In this document: piece by piece, positions 32,701-46,200 of the stretch | Position numbering within the stretch: position 1 is the first letter of the stretch | Layout of the letters: each line of letters starts with the position of its first letter | Assembly (NCBI RefSeq): GCF_000003815.2 | Contig: NC_049984.1 | Location: 22,299,196-22,363,195, forward strand | DNA: 64,000 bases | Source of the DNA: Branchiostoma floridae | Taxonomy: Eukaryota > Chordata > Leptocardii > Amphioxiformes > Branchiostomatidae | Reading direction: 5' to 3' | The notes under the pieces: generated by a model | Databases searched by the model: none | Seen by the model: the letters and a program-made list of their open reading frames with translations, nothing else | Told to the model about the DNA's origin: nothing | Made by a program: the position numbers and the translations under genes

Positions 32701-35340
32701 GTCTTTGTATATTATGTTTTCTTTGTATATTAAGGAAAACTTGTTATTGTTTCTGCTGGCCTACCGGCTGCGTTCTTCAAACTTTAGCCAATCAAAACTC
32801 GGCTGAACGGCTGATGACGTCATAAAACGTGCATTATATATCTTTAAAAATCGCCATGACGCCATACAGGCAACAGTAGTTTAGCCACCAGTGCCACCGC
32901 CTATGACACTAGAGGACGAAGGTTGGTTTCCCACCCCATAATTTTTTTTAAAATCTACCCCCCCCCCCCTTTAAGCAAATATTTATACAATGCAGGGCAT
33001 TGCATACAAACAGAGCATTGCATGTTCCTTACTCGCCTTTGAAAACATCCTGTATCTTAGTCGAAAATGTGGCCTTTCTAGTTTGGTATTCAATTCAATA
33101 TGGAATCACTGTTTATCACTTACTTAGGCCTTATGATCGTTTCAAACAGGAACCGTCTGCAAATCTGTCATAATGGAAACACCGTGTTTTGGGACAATCA
33201 TTGTAACTGATGATCATTTGTCGATACGATTCCACTTAATGTACAAGGGGCAGAAATAACATATTTATGTCTCCCCTCCTTAGAAAACAGGAGGAGAATC
33301 ATTGGCCTTAAGTTTGCCAAATCTTTGCTTAGTTCTCCTATCTTTTTAACGGTGCACACCCCAGTTCTTCCGCGGTAGTGCGCGACAAAAAAAGTGACGA
33401 AAGGCTTCCGAGGGTCCATGTTTGAGTTGACATTTCTCATTATTTCCTGCGAAATGACATTAAACGGATACATGGCTGAAAAGCGTAGGAAATGCTGTGT
33501 TTTTGGTGCAAATTGTGTTTTGGTCCGCGCCTTACTTCCGGGATATTCCTACGCCTGAATGTAAACAGGCCCGTGACCTAGATTGACCTCTGACGCGCTG
33601 TGTTAAGCTAAGTTGCAATGCCGCGCGCCGTGGATGATTAAAAAAGCTGTAGTACTAGAATTTTCTTTATAATTGGCTGGATTACTCTTTAGGTTTTCCT
33701 CTTTCTGACAGTATCAGTCGTGTTTGCCGGAAAAATCGTCTTCATGTTTTTCTTTCAATGCCAAAATGCCCGATTTTTTGCATTATTTTTTACATGAAAA
33801 TAATGTTTTGTCCCTCTAATTTTTGAAAATTAGAGAAGTTAAAGGATCGAAACTCAGTTGGTCTTGTAGCTAAAGGAATATCCTTTCACCATATATACAA
33901 TTATATTGCTTCAGGATAATTCCCTGGTAGAGCTGGTCGCTAGACTTTAGGGTATGCCGCCTCCAATTGAAACCCCAAATAAACTGGGGTGTGCCACCAG
34001 AAGCTGGCTTCCCCCAACCCGTTTAGAAATCCATGCTAGAAACCTAAAAGGTGCGAACGGACTTTGCATTCCATTGGCAAAAACTAACCGCTGTAGCAAC
34101 AGCCCCATCCCATACTTCACTCATACATGTACCTGAAAACATCTCCCACATCTCTCAATCCACTGTTACAGTCTTCATTTATACGTTATATAACAAGTTG
34201 TTTCGTTTCTTTTTGCTTTATTCCTATAGTAATTTCTTGTAATAATTTCTTGTAATTGTATTTTTTAAAGCTATATTTTACATATGTATGAGGTACAGTG
34301 TTTAAAATGCGCTATTCAACACCTTCTACTGTGTAGAGGTAGCTGCGATGTATTCTAATGTTCACCGACTGAACCAATAAACCAATCTATAAAATACATT
34401 GTGCATTGTATGTGTAATGTTAAAATAGTTCAGCAGTCATATGAGGTGAATTATGATTTTTTCAAGTAGCTAGTAGTAGTGGTGCAATGGGGCTTAATTC
34501 GTTCATGAGTTAAGCCAAGGACACCGGACTTGCATGGCAATGAAGTTAAAATGCATTCAATATCATCAATATATCGGTATTATGATGGCAAGGCATTACT
34601 AGTACTACTACTGGTGCCCTCTTAGCTTTTCTACCTACTAACCTAGCTAGTAGGCATGAAGATAGATACAAGTATAGCCATTGTCGAATTTGTAGTCCAA
34701 GGACCATAAAACTTTTATTATCGTATATAAAGATTTTGTCAGATTGAATTTAAGTGTTTTCAGGGACAAGAAAGTAACGTTAAGTTTCAGGATATGGAGG
34801 GTTTTTGATGAAAATGTGAAGAAAAGTACATAGGGGTACTTTAAACATCGAAGGTTAATTGCAAACAAAGTTAAACCAGAACTATATACTTTAAGGAAAA
34901 ACTGTAATTGAAATATATAGAGAAATTGAAATGACGATAACATCTATTTTAAATTCATGCATTTATTCATCTCTCTATATATATAATAACTAAGGCTTTT
35001 CGAGCTGTTTCTCGAGAACTTTCAAACACACTTTGCTTGCGACCATACAAGATTTACAAGATTGTTTTACAATCCACGTACAAGCATTGTCCATACTCGA
35101 AATGAAGTAAACAAAAAATTAAATCAGACCAATCATAACGAATCATACGAAAATCAAGACACGACTTGTAAATGTGAAATATCTCTTTACACAATATAAC
35201 TCTACTTGAAATATTTACATACTTCAAATTTATATACAAAATTGTAAAAGCAAGCCGTGTATACAAGATTTTTAATTAAGCTCAGTTGACATGAATGTTG
35301 TTTATAATGATCATGAGGCCTATGTAAGCTATAGATATTG
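32700..35340. other. Intergenic interval without recognised gene
   Basis: AT-rich sequence between the divergent GPCR and SLC22 genes. A minus-strand open frame at 33198-33473 and a few shorter frames have no features I can assign to a family. No TIR pair is obvious before 35355. Confidence 0.55.
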
Positions 35341-35354
35341 ATTCCACATTAGAT

Positions 35355-36108
35355 TAGAGTCGATTCCGAGTCACCTAGAGGGTTTTGAAATAATATTTGT
35401 AATAAATTTGAACTATTCTAAGCAAAAGAATATTTCAGTCACTGAAGCTCTAAATTGTTCAAACAATTGAAAATGAAAGTTTGAACATGTTTGAACCTAT
35501 CTACATATGTTGGAAACATTGGGAATTAAATGGTACAAGTATCTCCTTATTTGGAACAATTTAGAAACGTCTATGTGTTTTGTCATTGTTGGAACATGTG
35601 ATCACATGTTGGAACATGTGATCACATGTTCCAACGATTTGCGTCATTTTTTTTCCTCCATTAAAACTTTTATTACCCCCATAAACCAAGATGCTAAGCT
35701 GGGCCTTTTGTTTGGGTCTTGTATTTTCAGATTTTCTTTAGTAGACACCGGTGACTCTTTTGTGAGAAGGTGGCAGACAGACACAATTTCCTGTACTTGG
35801 CAGGGATGTGTGAATTGCCCTCTTCCCAGCCCACTGACCCAGATTCATCATATTGTTTCACTTTTCGAACATGTGATCACAAATGATGAATCTATGTTAG
35901 AACAGTTTAGAAGCTAACAGAAATAATGGATTTGATGTTAGAAATGTTTCGAACATGTATGAACGTTATAGAAAATATTTCGAACATCAAACAGATGTTA
36001 TAAATAGTTCTAAACAGTTACTTATCACATTTAGAATGTTATAAAGATTTCCAAAATGTTGGAACAAAAGGCAAGAAATACCCTCTTGGTAATGTGGAAT
36101 CGACTCTA
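35355..36108. mobile_element. TIR element with GAACAT-type subterminal repeats
   Basis: 754 bases bounded by TAGAGTCGATTCC and its complement. Many GTTGGAACAT/TTCGAACATG motifs occupy both halves. A palindrome (GGAACATGTGATCACATGTT) is repeated at 35597-35635. No transposase frame is seen. Confidence 0.75.
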
Positions 36109-36149
36109 TGTGCATGCAAAAGCTCACAAGTTAAGACTAGACTAGGTTT

Positions 36150-36380
36150 TAAAAATCCCCTGCACGTTCATCGGAAACTCTAGACTGCAACACTCACAAT
36201 ACACACCTGCTCCGCAAGCTCTGGTGTTTAAGGTGATTAGATCTAATAGCATGGGAAGGGATAAACCTTGCATTGGATGCGTATGTGATCGTTAACCATA
36301 CCGCCTGTTTGATACCCAATAGCAAAACATCTGCTCAGGGGTTTTGAGCAATTATATCTGACTACTATCTTAAGAGTTGC
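36150..36380 (-). repeat. Inverted single copy of the 295-bp repeat family
   Basis: Reverse-complement blocks such as AGACTGCAACACTCA, ACACCTGCTCC and ATAGCAAAACATCTGCTC match the array at 31340-32700. Confidence 0.7.
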
Positions 36381-36529
36381 GCGTGTCAAACTGAGACTTT
36401 GAATTTTCTTCCATTATGGCCATCATATCTACACACGTATAACACAGTAAATGATGTATTGTTATTATGGGCAGTTAACCTTAATTGAACCCCGAAGCTT
36501 TAAAATCAACGCAAAGGAATCATAATGAT

Positions 36530-36759
36530 ACAATTTTTAACGCTTAATATCCGTACACAAAATAAAGCGCTTACCAACAAGCTTTCGATCAGTCCTCTGA
36601 TCCTTCTCAAGTTGTAATAAGGTGAAGATACTTGATTCCGAACAGGATTACTTTCTCAGGAGAGTGAAAGAGGCTATTTACATCAGAGCCCATCAACCTT
36701 CCCTCACCGAGACGGGGGCCGATACCGACTGTCAAGCACATTTGACCCTTTACTGACGT
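36530..36759. mobile_element. Second copy of the 2428-2716 element, cut by gap
   Basis: Shares ATCCGTACACAAAATAAAGC, CAAGCTTTCGATCAG and CCTCACCGAGACGGGGGCC with 2428-2716, then runs into the N stretch. Confidence 0.82.
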
Positions 36760-36859
36760 NNNNNNNNNNNNNNNNNNNNNNNNNNNNNNNNNNNNNNNNN
36801 NNNNNNNNNNNNNNNNNNNNNNNNNNNNNNNNNNNNNNNNNNNNNNNNNNNNNNNNNNN
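36760..36859. other. Sequence gap (100 N)
   Basis: Exactly 100 N, which usually marks a gap of unknown size. Confidence 0.99.
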
Positions 36860-37270
36860 TAACGTGGACATTAAACACCTTAGCCACACCGCAAACACCA
36901 TTATCAAAATTCGAGGAGTTTGTGTCCTATAGGACTATTCATTGTTCGTGTTGATAGGATTTTGTTTGTACTTGGAGTGACACCTGTCGTACCTGTAGTG
37001 ATATGGAGGTCTGGGCTCCCTTATAGGCAAACAAAACCGCCCCTGTTTCGGGCATGCGACAACATTACGACAGAAAGAATGTATGGTATACTTCACGAAG
37101 CGGTGCCGTAAAATGCCACATACTCCCTAAACGTAAATATGCCAGTGCCCAATCACTGTTCGCTGTCAACAAACCTCTGCGCATACACACGCCCCCAAAA
37201 TAAATCAGCTCCGCTTCGTTTATGACATTTTCCTTTGACCAGATTTATTCGAGCTTCGAAGAAGATCAAG

Positions 37271-40200
37271 ATGGTGGACTATGACGCAGCGCTCGGCTAC
37301 CTGGGCTCCATGGGAAGGTACCAGGTAATCCAGGTAGCCATGATTTGGCTCGTAGTTTTCCCTGGGAACTTTCACATGCTGTCCATGCCTTTTATAGGTG
37401 CAAGGGTAAGCGTTTTTCATCGTCTTTATGCACTCATGTTGTTGTTGTTGTACTCTTTTTACGTCTATTATTTTGCTAGACGTGGCCTCTTGGTGCTGAG
37501 TAACACATGGTTCATTCTTGAGTCAATCTTGGCATTTAAGTCTTGGTACCTTGCGTTTGAGAATTGCTGGATGTGTTTCTAGGAGAGTACGTTGAATCTG
37601 TGTGTACTCTCAGTGTACCGGGGAAAGGCCATGTACATCTGCTGATTCCCTCTGAAAAGTCTTCTCTCATTCCGGCTAGCGTGGTGATACCCATATCTCT
37701 GCTGTCCTTTGCTGTGTTGCATGTCTCGTAACGTTATATGCTGTCCACTTTTAGCAGCATGTGCTGTGTTTCCTTTCCACACGCCAAGTTTTGCGGGCGC
37801 TCTACGCTTTGGAATTTCTTATTAACAAATGACTCCTTAAAAGAGGCTTGTTTAGTTTTAGTGGTTTTATTCAGTAGTATGTAGCAAATGACCGGGCTTT
37901 ATAGCACCATATACACCTTATATAATCAGTAAATAATCAGTAACTATTGTTGAATACGTCGCATATAGTAGAGTGGGTTCATTCCTCAAACTACCGGCAT
38001 CTATCACACTGCAGTCGTCCCTTAGAAAGACATCTCGAGCCGCATAGTTCACGTTTTGGAACTTTTACTCTGCCTGTCAGCCAATATACACCTGAGTCAA
38101 TAATCAGTAACCATTGTTGAATACGTCAAAAGTGTACTTCAAGCCACAATGAGTTACGTAATGCTGAATCAAAACTTCTTGCAATAGGATTTTGGATTTT
38201 CTGACTCCGTGTACGGCGTTTGCATATTGTGTGCGTGTGTGTGTATTTGTTTGGTTTGAGTTGATGTGTGTTTGTGTTGGTATTTTTTTTTAAACTCACT
38301 ATCTGTTGAATAGCAGGAAGTCGTTGAGAAGAAATGATATAAACATCGGATTTCTCGCAGTGGCAAAATGTGCAGTTCTAAGGTGACAGAACTATCTATA
38401 AGTCAGACATGACAGTCAAGGTCATGGGGTGGAGGGGGGAGGAGGGATCTTGCAAAAATTAACGATGATAGAATTTGGTCAAATAAAAATTTTAAGATAA
38501 AAGTTTTCAAGGAGGATTACATGATTTGGATTAATTTTTGTAAAATACCAGTAGTAAAACTCAGTAGTAAATATTTGTATTCTCTTTGTCTCGCCAAAAC
38601 CCTAACAAAACCTTCTTCTCAAGCTTATTGGGATAGCATATTTCCTAACTTAAATTGGACGAATATATGGAGATCTAAGACCCTGAAGTTAAAAGAGAAT
38701 AAGTTGAAAGAGTTTGATTTTAAATTATTGCACAAAATCCTCCCTTGCAGATTCTTACTTCATAAATGGAAAATAGTAGACACCTCTGGGACTATCTACA
38801 GCCCTAAATGTGCGATCTGTAACCAAGATGAAAATTATTCACATATGTTCTTTGAGTGTGTAAGGTTAAGAGGCTATTGGGACGAAGTTAAACACTTGCT
38901 TTCCCAATCTGGCATTAACATAGCCATCAATACTACAGCTTCTGTACTTTTTGGAGGTAACTTTTATGTTACTCTTGCAAAATACGCCATATTTGTATCG
39001 TGGATCAGATATAAAGACAACAAGGAGTTACTTAGAAACCACAATGTATTGTATTTATTTACAGCTCTCACTCAAGATGTGCAAACTTGTAAAATCATTG
39101 AGTAGAGAAACTGTGTACAACAAAATGTTTATTTGCTACTTGCTTTGTTAAGCAATTTACGTGGCTTGTGTGTAAGTTCTATACTGTATGAACCACCTTG
39201 GTTCTGGGTTAGACAATAAGCTATATGTATTCAGCCACTACTTCATGTACGGACGTTAGATTTGTAACAATCATAATGTACTGCTGTTGGACCCGAATAA
39301 AGTCATATTGACAAAAAAAGGGTCATGGGGTCAATGGAAGAGTTTATTATTCAAAGGGGGTGTTTCGACGGTCTGTGCTCCGGTAGTTACGTGCATATTT
39401 GCAATATGCCATCTAATAGTAGTCATGTTCTCCGTTGAGTGACAGAAAGTGTTTATCTGACACATGCAATGTTGATGAAAACTTACTTTGCATGACTAAA
39501 CTTCAATCCAACAAGACATACGAGTAACTTTAAACATTTTACAGAGTCACAAGATCTTCGAACTCTTGTTTCCTTGTGTCAATACCAACTTTGTAGTGCC
39601 AGTGGGACATTTGTAGTAGCTGTAATGAGGTAGACGTCTGAGCTACGTTATAGACAAACAAACTGCCTCTTTTTCTTTAGTAGCCGATACATGTGAGAAC
39701 GTTCCGACGGACAGAATGGCCGGTAGACTTTACCAAGCGGTGCCATATAGTGCACATACGCCCCTAAACGTAAACATGCCCTGTGGCCATTCACTGTTTG
39801 CTACCAACAAATCACATGTACAGCAATCAAACACGCACCTGTATACATCTATTAGCACCGCTGCGTTCATAATATTTGCCTTTCAGCAGATTTATCGTAG
39901 CTTTGAACCAAGATGGTGGACTATGACGCCGCGCTCGGCTACCTGGGCTCCATGGGAAAGTACCAGGCAGTCCAGGTGGCCATGATCTTGGTCATGATAT
40001 TCCCTGGAAACTTTCACATGCTGTCCATGCCTTTTATAGGCGCACAGGTAGGTTTTGGTCATCTTCATATCCAATATCTACACATTCTACTACCTGGCAT
40101 CCAGTCTATCGGCGTTATGTCGGGCCATCTTTTGCCGACCTTTCTTTGGACCTGTCTGCCTGGGTAATCTTTTGCACCTGGGTGTTCTTTTAGTAAGTCT

Positions 40201-43200
40201 AAGTGTTCGCGCGGTAGGAATTGACACCACGTACCGGGTGCGGATACCACGGCGGCTGAACGCTAATCATCTGCCCCGAAGAGGGACTGGCCAATCCTCG
40301 CCAATCTACTGGATGCCAAGTTACATGTACGAGGGTGAGTCAGAAAGTAATGCAAGTGGTTTAATAACAGACTCGTTTTATGATTGAATGAGTTGAAATT
40401 TGGCACAAAAGTAGAGGCACATGTTTTCTTGACATTGAAATATCTAAATTTGTTATTCATTATTTTATGAGTGACTGAGCTGATTTGAAGATGACCACAC
40501 CATTGGAATCCCGTCATAAGAAAAATGAGGTCCAAGTAACGTACAATTAACAATTTCCCTAAACCAATTTTTGCTACTGTAGAAGACTGAGCCTGCACTT
40601 GTTGTAAGCTGCATTTCTCTATAAGCCACACGCTTATTTTCAAGTCTGAAATCGGAGCAGTGTTTCTTTTTTCGTTGCTGGTGTATAGTGAGGTATAAGC
40701 GGTCGTCAAGGTCATGCGATTTGCGGTGTGTTGATTAAAAGTTTCTGTAGAATACTTTTCCATTAAATAGGAGTAATAAAACTTAGCACACTTCTTGACG
40801 TTTAAACAGTTAATAACTGTGTAAAGTTTCGGTTCTTTTAGTTAATGGAAAAGTAGTCTTTTAACCAACAACTCACGAATTGTGTATAAATCAAACTTGC
40901 TCTATATCACAACTTACTCCACCCTAGCAGCTGTAAATGAGGAACCATTGGGAGTTCAGAAATGAAAATTGGCATACAAGCTAAAGAGAGTTTTGTTATT
41001 ATACATGTATAATTTCAACCTCTTACAGTAATTTTAAATGGGTCAAATTTACAGGAACTGATCGTCTGACAAGCATACAATGGTGTGGTCAACTTGAAAT
41101 CAACTCATCTGCTCATAAAATGATAAAGACGAAATTTATTCATTTTTATCTCAAGAAGACATATACCTCTACCTTTGTGCCAAATTTCAACCCAATCGAT
41201 TGAAAAATGAATCTGTTATGAAACCACTTGCATTACTTTCTGACTCACCCTCGTATGTCCACTCGAACGTTCTCCAAGTACACTTATTGTTTGTTTTACA
41301 GGTGTCTCATCACTGTGAAATTCCCGAATCACAAACGGCAGGACTACAACCCGATGATACCTGCGTTCTGAACTACTCGCTTCCGTGGAGCTACGACCAA
41401 ACTACGGACACGTTTTCTCCCGGCTCGTGTTTCCGTTACGATGTCGGCGTGTACGAGCTGGGAAATCTGTCGTGTCCCATGATGCGAGACGCGACAGGAA
41501 ACAGGACAGCGAAACCCTGCGATGCAGGCTGGCGGTATGATCGGCAACAGTACAAGAGTAGCATCTTCATGGAGGTAAATACACCTATTCATTAGCAGAA
41601 ATTCTATTATATTGCGGGATGGCGCTCATTGCCTACTCGTACTTAACTGAATAACGAAGGCCTCAACACTTCAGAATGGGGTGTCCTTTTTCTAATAGAT
41701 AAATTTTATGTTAAGAAGTGAAAGATACACACTACTTTACATGTATAGGATAAAGTATGCTCACTGCGAGACTATAAATGTATAATGAACAAATAAAAAA
41801 ATACGAACTTTATTGAACGACAATGGATAGGTTCTGTATGGGGTTAACGAGTATCATGATATCGTTTGAGAAAATACGCGTCTTGTATTTCACTGCAAGT
41901 GAAAGTCTGCAAAATCTTGTCCATGGATACATTATCTATAAGAAAATAACACCCTCTTCTGGGGTCAATTTCTCTTTTAAGATACCAATTTTCAAACTAA
42001 AGATGTGCAGAAGAGAGCTGTGTGCAAAAAAAGGTCTGTGTTTTTATAGTTCCTAAACTTTCTCCTTTCCTAGTGACATATGTTTGGAAACGAGGTCCAT
42101 GAGACACTTGACTTTTTTTCTTGCAGTAATCAATTGACCTTGAAAACCTGCATATGAGCTGTCAGTAAACATGACCGGTCGACATATCAATGTCTCTAAG
42201 TTAATGATTCAATCACTATTGCTCTATTGCTAGTTGCAAAAGAAACAACGATACATCAGAATATGAAAAACCATTGTTCAAATACTAGTACATGTGTGAC
42301 ACTAATGTGAGTACTTTGCGATGCATCTATAGCTATAGATACAAACTTATAAGAATGGGTTCATATGTTTTATTCTCTGTGATTGTTATCGCCATAGGTC
42401 AGTCCTCATATGTTGATACTACCCTTTGACCCTTACTTTAACCGACGTGCATAGATCTGTTGATGACCTTTACAACTAGACATTTATGAGTCAAAAGATA
42501 AACAATCAACGGACACAGTACCAAGCTTGTAATGACAAACTGTCAAACAACTGTTTCCTCACCTTTGACTTGAAAGCGATTAAACAATAGAAACGCAGAA
42601 ACTATCTTTTCTAAAACTTCGGCCACTCTGATTTAATTATATGGATTACATCACATGGGCACCTCAAAATTAATGCGTGCGTGCGATAAAAAAATTTTGG
42701 CTAAAAAACTTGACATCATCAAGACTTCTTATAGTCTTCAGGAAGGTTTTACAACTGACATAGTGCATATATATCAAACAATACATTCTGTATTTTTGTT
42801 GTTGCTTTTTTCGCATTTTCTTGGAAGAGTTGAAAGACCTTGTCCCTCGGTTAGTATGTCACACCTCTAGCACGTGAAAAGATTCTATCCCATTTCTCAT
42901 CAGAAGTACGCGTATCAAGTATATCTACCCTGATATGCAGCTTCTACTCATCAGTACAAACCTGGTGTGTTACGCCATGAGGCGGTTTACCAGGTGTGCA
43001 ATACAAACAAACATGGAGAGAAATTACCACCGAGTCTGTATTTCTTCAGTTCGACCTCGTGTGTGAAAACCAGGCGCTGAACAACCTTGCACAGGCCATG
43101 TACATGCTGGGTGTTCTCATAGGTTCTATCGGCTTCGGACAGCTCTCGGACATGTGAGTGATTACATGTTGAGTACAGTTTGTTTGCTTATTTTGTTTGT

Positions 43201-46200
43201 TTATGTTTTTGTTGTATAAAGATCAGAATCACTAAATTGGACGTTCTGTATGGCTGGAATTAGATGTTATTCAAATTTTGCTACTCTACATCTGCTGAAA
43301 TGAAGATGGCTTTTAGTAGAACCTAGTACTTAACTTTCTTCCAACACTAAGGTTTACACGAATATCAATTTTCAACGACGACTGTCCTTCTTCATGATAA
43401 ATAATGACGAATTACTTGAGAACGTAATCTCGCGAGAGTTGCAGACACGTGACCTTAATGTAACGAGATCTTACGGATAAATGACGTCAGCAATTGATCA
43501 AACCTACCACATAACTACTGGTCTTGGGAGAGAAAAAAGAACATTGTAAATATTTATCTACATTTACCTTACCTTACTTTTCATATTTTCACCTACAGTA
43601 TTGGCAGGAAGAAAACCATGTTCTTGGCCATCTTTGTGCAAGTCGTGTTTGGTGTAGCGACAATTTTCGCGCCCAACTACGCTGCCTTCGTCATCTTCCG
43701 CCTTATCGTCGGTGGTGGAGTCCTCGGTGCCTTCCTTTCAGGGTTTGTGATTGGTACGTTTTAAGTCTTGTTCCGATCTTAAGTTTGACAGGTGACACTT
43801 ACGTCTCCGTGATTTGTATGCAGGGTTCTAGCTTTATAAAAGAAATATTGTGACCCGGCGGTAGATCAAGTAAGTTAATCGTGGTCCCATTCACTGCAAT
43901 TTCTTTTTCATACTGCAGTTGCTTATTCGTGATAAATGTAACACATTGTCATTTGCATGTTTTGATTGTCTATTTTCATAAGCAGTCCTCCTTCCATGTT
44001 TAGGTAGATCATGGCAAAAAAGAAATAATGCTATTTTGCGCACCTTGCAGCTGACTTCAAAACAGCATATCATAAGCATATATCATTCACATAGATTCCA
44101 TTGATAGATCAATTCAGGCAAAACAGAGGACACCATTATCATTGAATGTATAGTAAAAGCCGCTTAATTGCACGTTTTTTGCCAGTGAATTTCGTGCAAT
44201 TATCCGGCTGGTGCAATAATGCGAAGTTATCTAGCTGGACCGCACCGGTTTGGGATTTGGGGATTCCGTGCCGTTAACAGAAGTGTGCGTTAATCCGTTG
44301 TGCAATTAACTGGCTTCTACTGTATTTCAGTCACGGAACTGGTAGGAGCGGACAAGAGAACGCTGGTTGGGACGTTACTACAAGGAGCTTTCTCTGCCGC
44401 CAACATGGCACTGGCGGGCATAGCGTATGCAATCCGGGACTGGCGCACTCTGCAGCTTGTTGTATCGGTTCCTAATGTAGCCATGCTGTTCTTCTGGTGG
44501 TGGGTGATGTTCCTTTGCTTTGTAATTTTGAAACTACTGACAAAGAGTAAGGATACGATATGCGTGATTGACGTCGACATTCTTTGGTATTAGTATATGT
44601 TTTATGACCGACTTTGTAAAAATCTACGCCTTATATGTATGTTACTCACTTTGCCACTGCTTTGTTTGATTTATAGCATGAATTTGTTGGCAACCGCTAA
44701 TTAAGAATTTATGAAGCACGAATGTCATCCATGTAATAAAACATACACTTTATAGACGTGCACAATCTAGGTACCCCTAATTCACAGACTTAATACAGAC
44801 AAATTCACAAAAATTCTGGCGAAATTAGACCTTCCATTTTAAAACATTTATCAGTTCTTGCATTTTTACCATCCCAAAGAAGTGACAAGTTGAAGTCATC
44901 TAGTTCATTTTTAGTTCTTGTGCTAGCTTGATATTAAATGAATGAATCAATATAGAATACAACATGTGTATTCCGTATCACCCGAGGTGCCAGCCCGAAG
45001 TGCGCCAGAAGTTGAACAAATTTGGTGCCCTCGAACAAAAAGTGTTACGACAGCAATGTTCCAACGTTCGAATCAGGTATTCGAATTGCCAACCGTGCCG
45101 CACTCGGCCCGCTCGAAATGGTTCGATTTACTCGAAGGAAGCCTGTGTGGTACAAACTTCGAGCCTGTGTGATACGGAAAGTTACCACACGGTCCGGAAA
45201 ACCAGTATCGAACGTTTACACGTTACAGGTATGACATTAAGAAAGTTATCACACGGTCCGGAACACCCGTATCAAACGTTTACGCGTCACAGGTATGACA
45301 TAAATACCTTTATTGTACAGACATACAAATGTACCCACTGGGTTAAGTACAGGTCGCTATAATGTATACCGTACCAAGGAGCTCATTGAGCGTACGGTAC
45401 ATGTATCTGTAAACTGTTCTTTTGTAGCAACCTGTACTTAATCCAGTGAGTATGATGTATATCATAAAGGTATTCATTTATTAATTTATTCATTATCATA
45501 TTACAACATAATATTTTGTTCTGTTTCCAAAGGTTTGTGGGCGAGTCTCCAAGATGGCTGCTGTCCAAAGATCGTGACGATGAAGCCGAGGCAATCGTTC
45601 GGAAAGCAGCGAAGATGAACGGAGTCACGATTCCTGAGGACGTGTACAAAACAAAAGTGCAACACACCGAGAAAGTGGTACGTGTAATATTGTATAGACA
45701 CTTCTTTAAAAAGAAACAATATCTGATATCTCATCCTTGAATAGTTTCACCATGTTGGTAAGTCACTGAATACTGTAAATGCAGAAATGTTCGCGGTGGA
45801 TTTATGTTCGCGTTTTTCGCGTCGGCCATTTCACCGCGAATTTAAAACCACCGCGAACATTTTTCCCGGGCATTAAGATTCTACAGTGCATGGTGCTACC
45901 GCGAAATTAAAACCGTCGCGAAAAGTCCCTTTTGCCGCTACCACGAAATTAAATCCCCGCGAACTTAAATGCATTTACGTAAGATTCTTTGTCAACTAAG
46001 CTTTTTATTCAACCAACGTTTCGGTTACTATATCTTTCCCCGGGCATTTCTGATTGATTTGCAAATGGGCGACGCTAACTAGTCACTAGCAAGCTCATGT
46101 CAGATCTCCTTTTGGTTTTTGATTCAGTTGGAACACTGGGATTTGACATTCTGGGTACAGCCATTCTGTTTTAATATGGAGGTCACTTAGTGTGACCACG

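Noticed and set aside
33198-33520. Minus-strand 91-residue frame, and a plus-strand start reading AEKRRKCCVFG that suggests a THAP-type zinc finger
   Set aside because: Neither could be extended into a recognisable domain, and splice signals and conservation cannot be judged here.
34647-35266. Leu/Phe-rich minus-strand frames
   Set aside because: AT-rich intergenic sequence with no codon-level or domain evidence.
40263-40763. Minus-strand 166-residue frame as a mariner transposase
   Set aside because: It lies mostly in the TIR element but shows no HTH or DD(34)D features I can recognise, and it crosses the element's left end.
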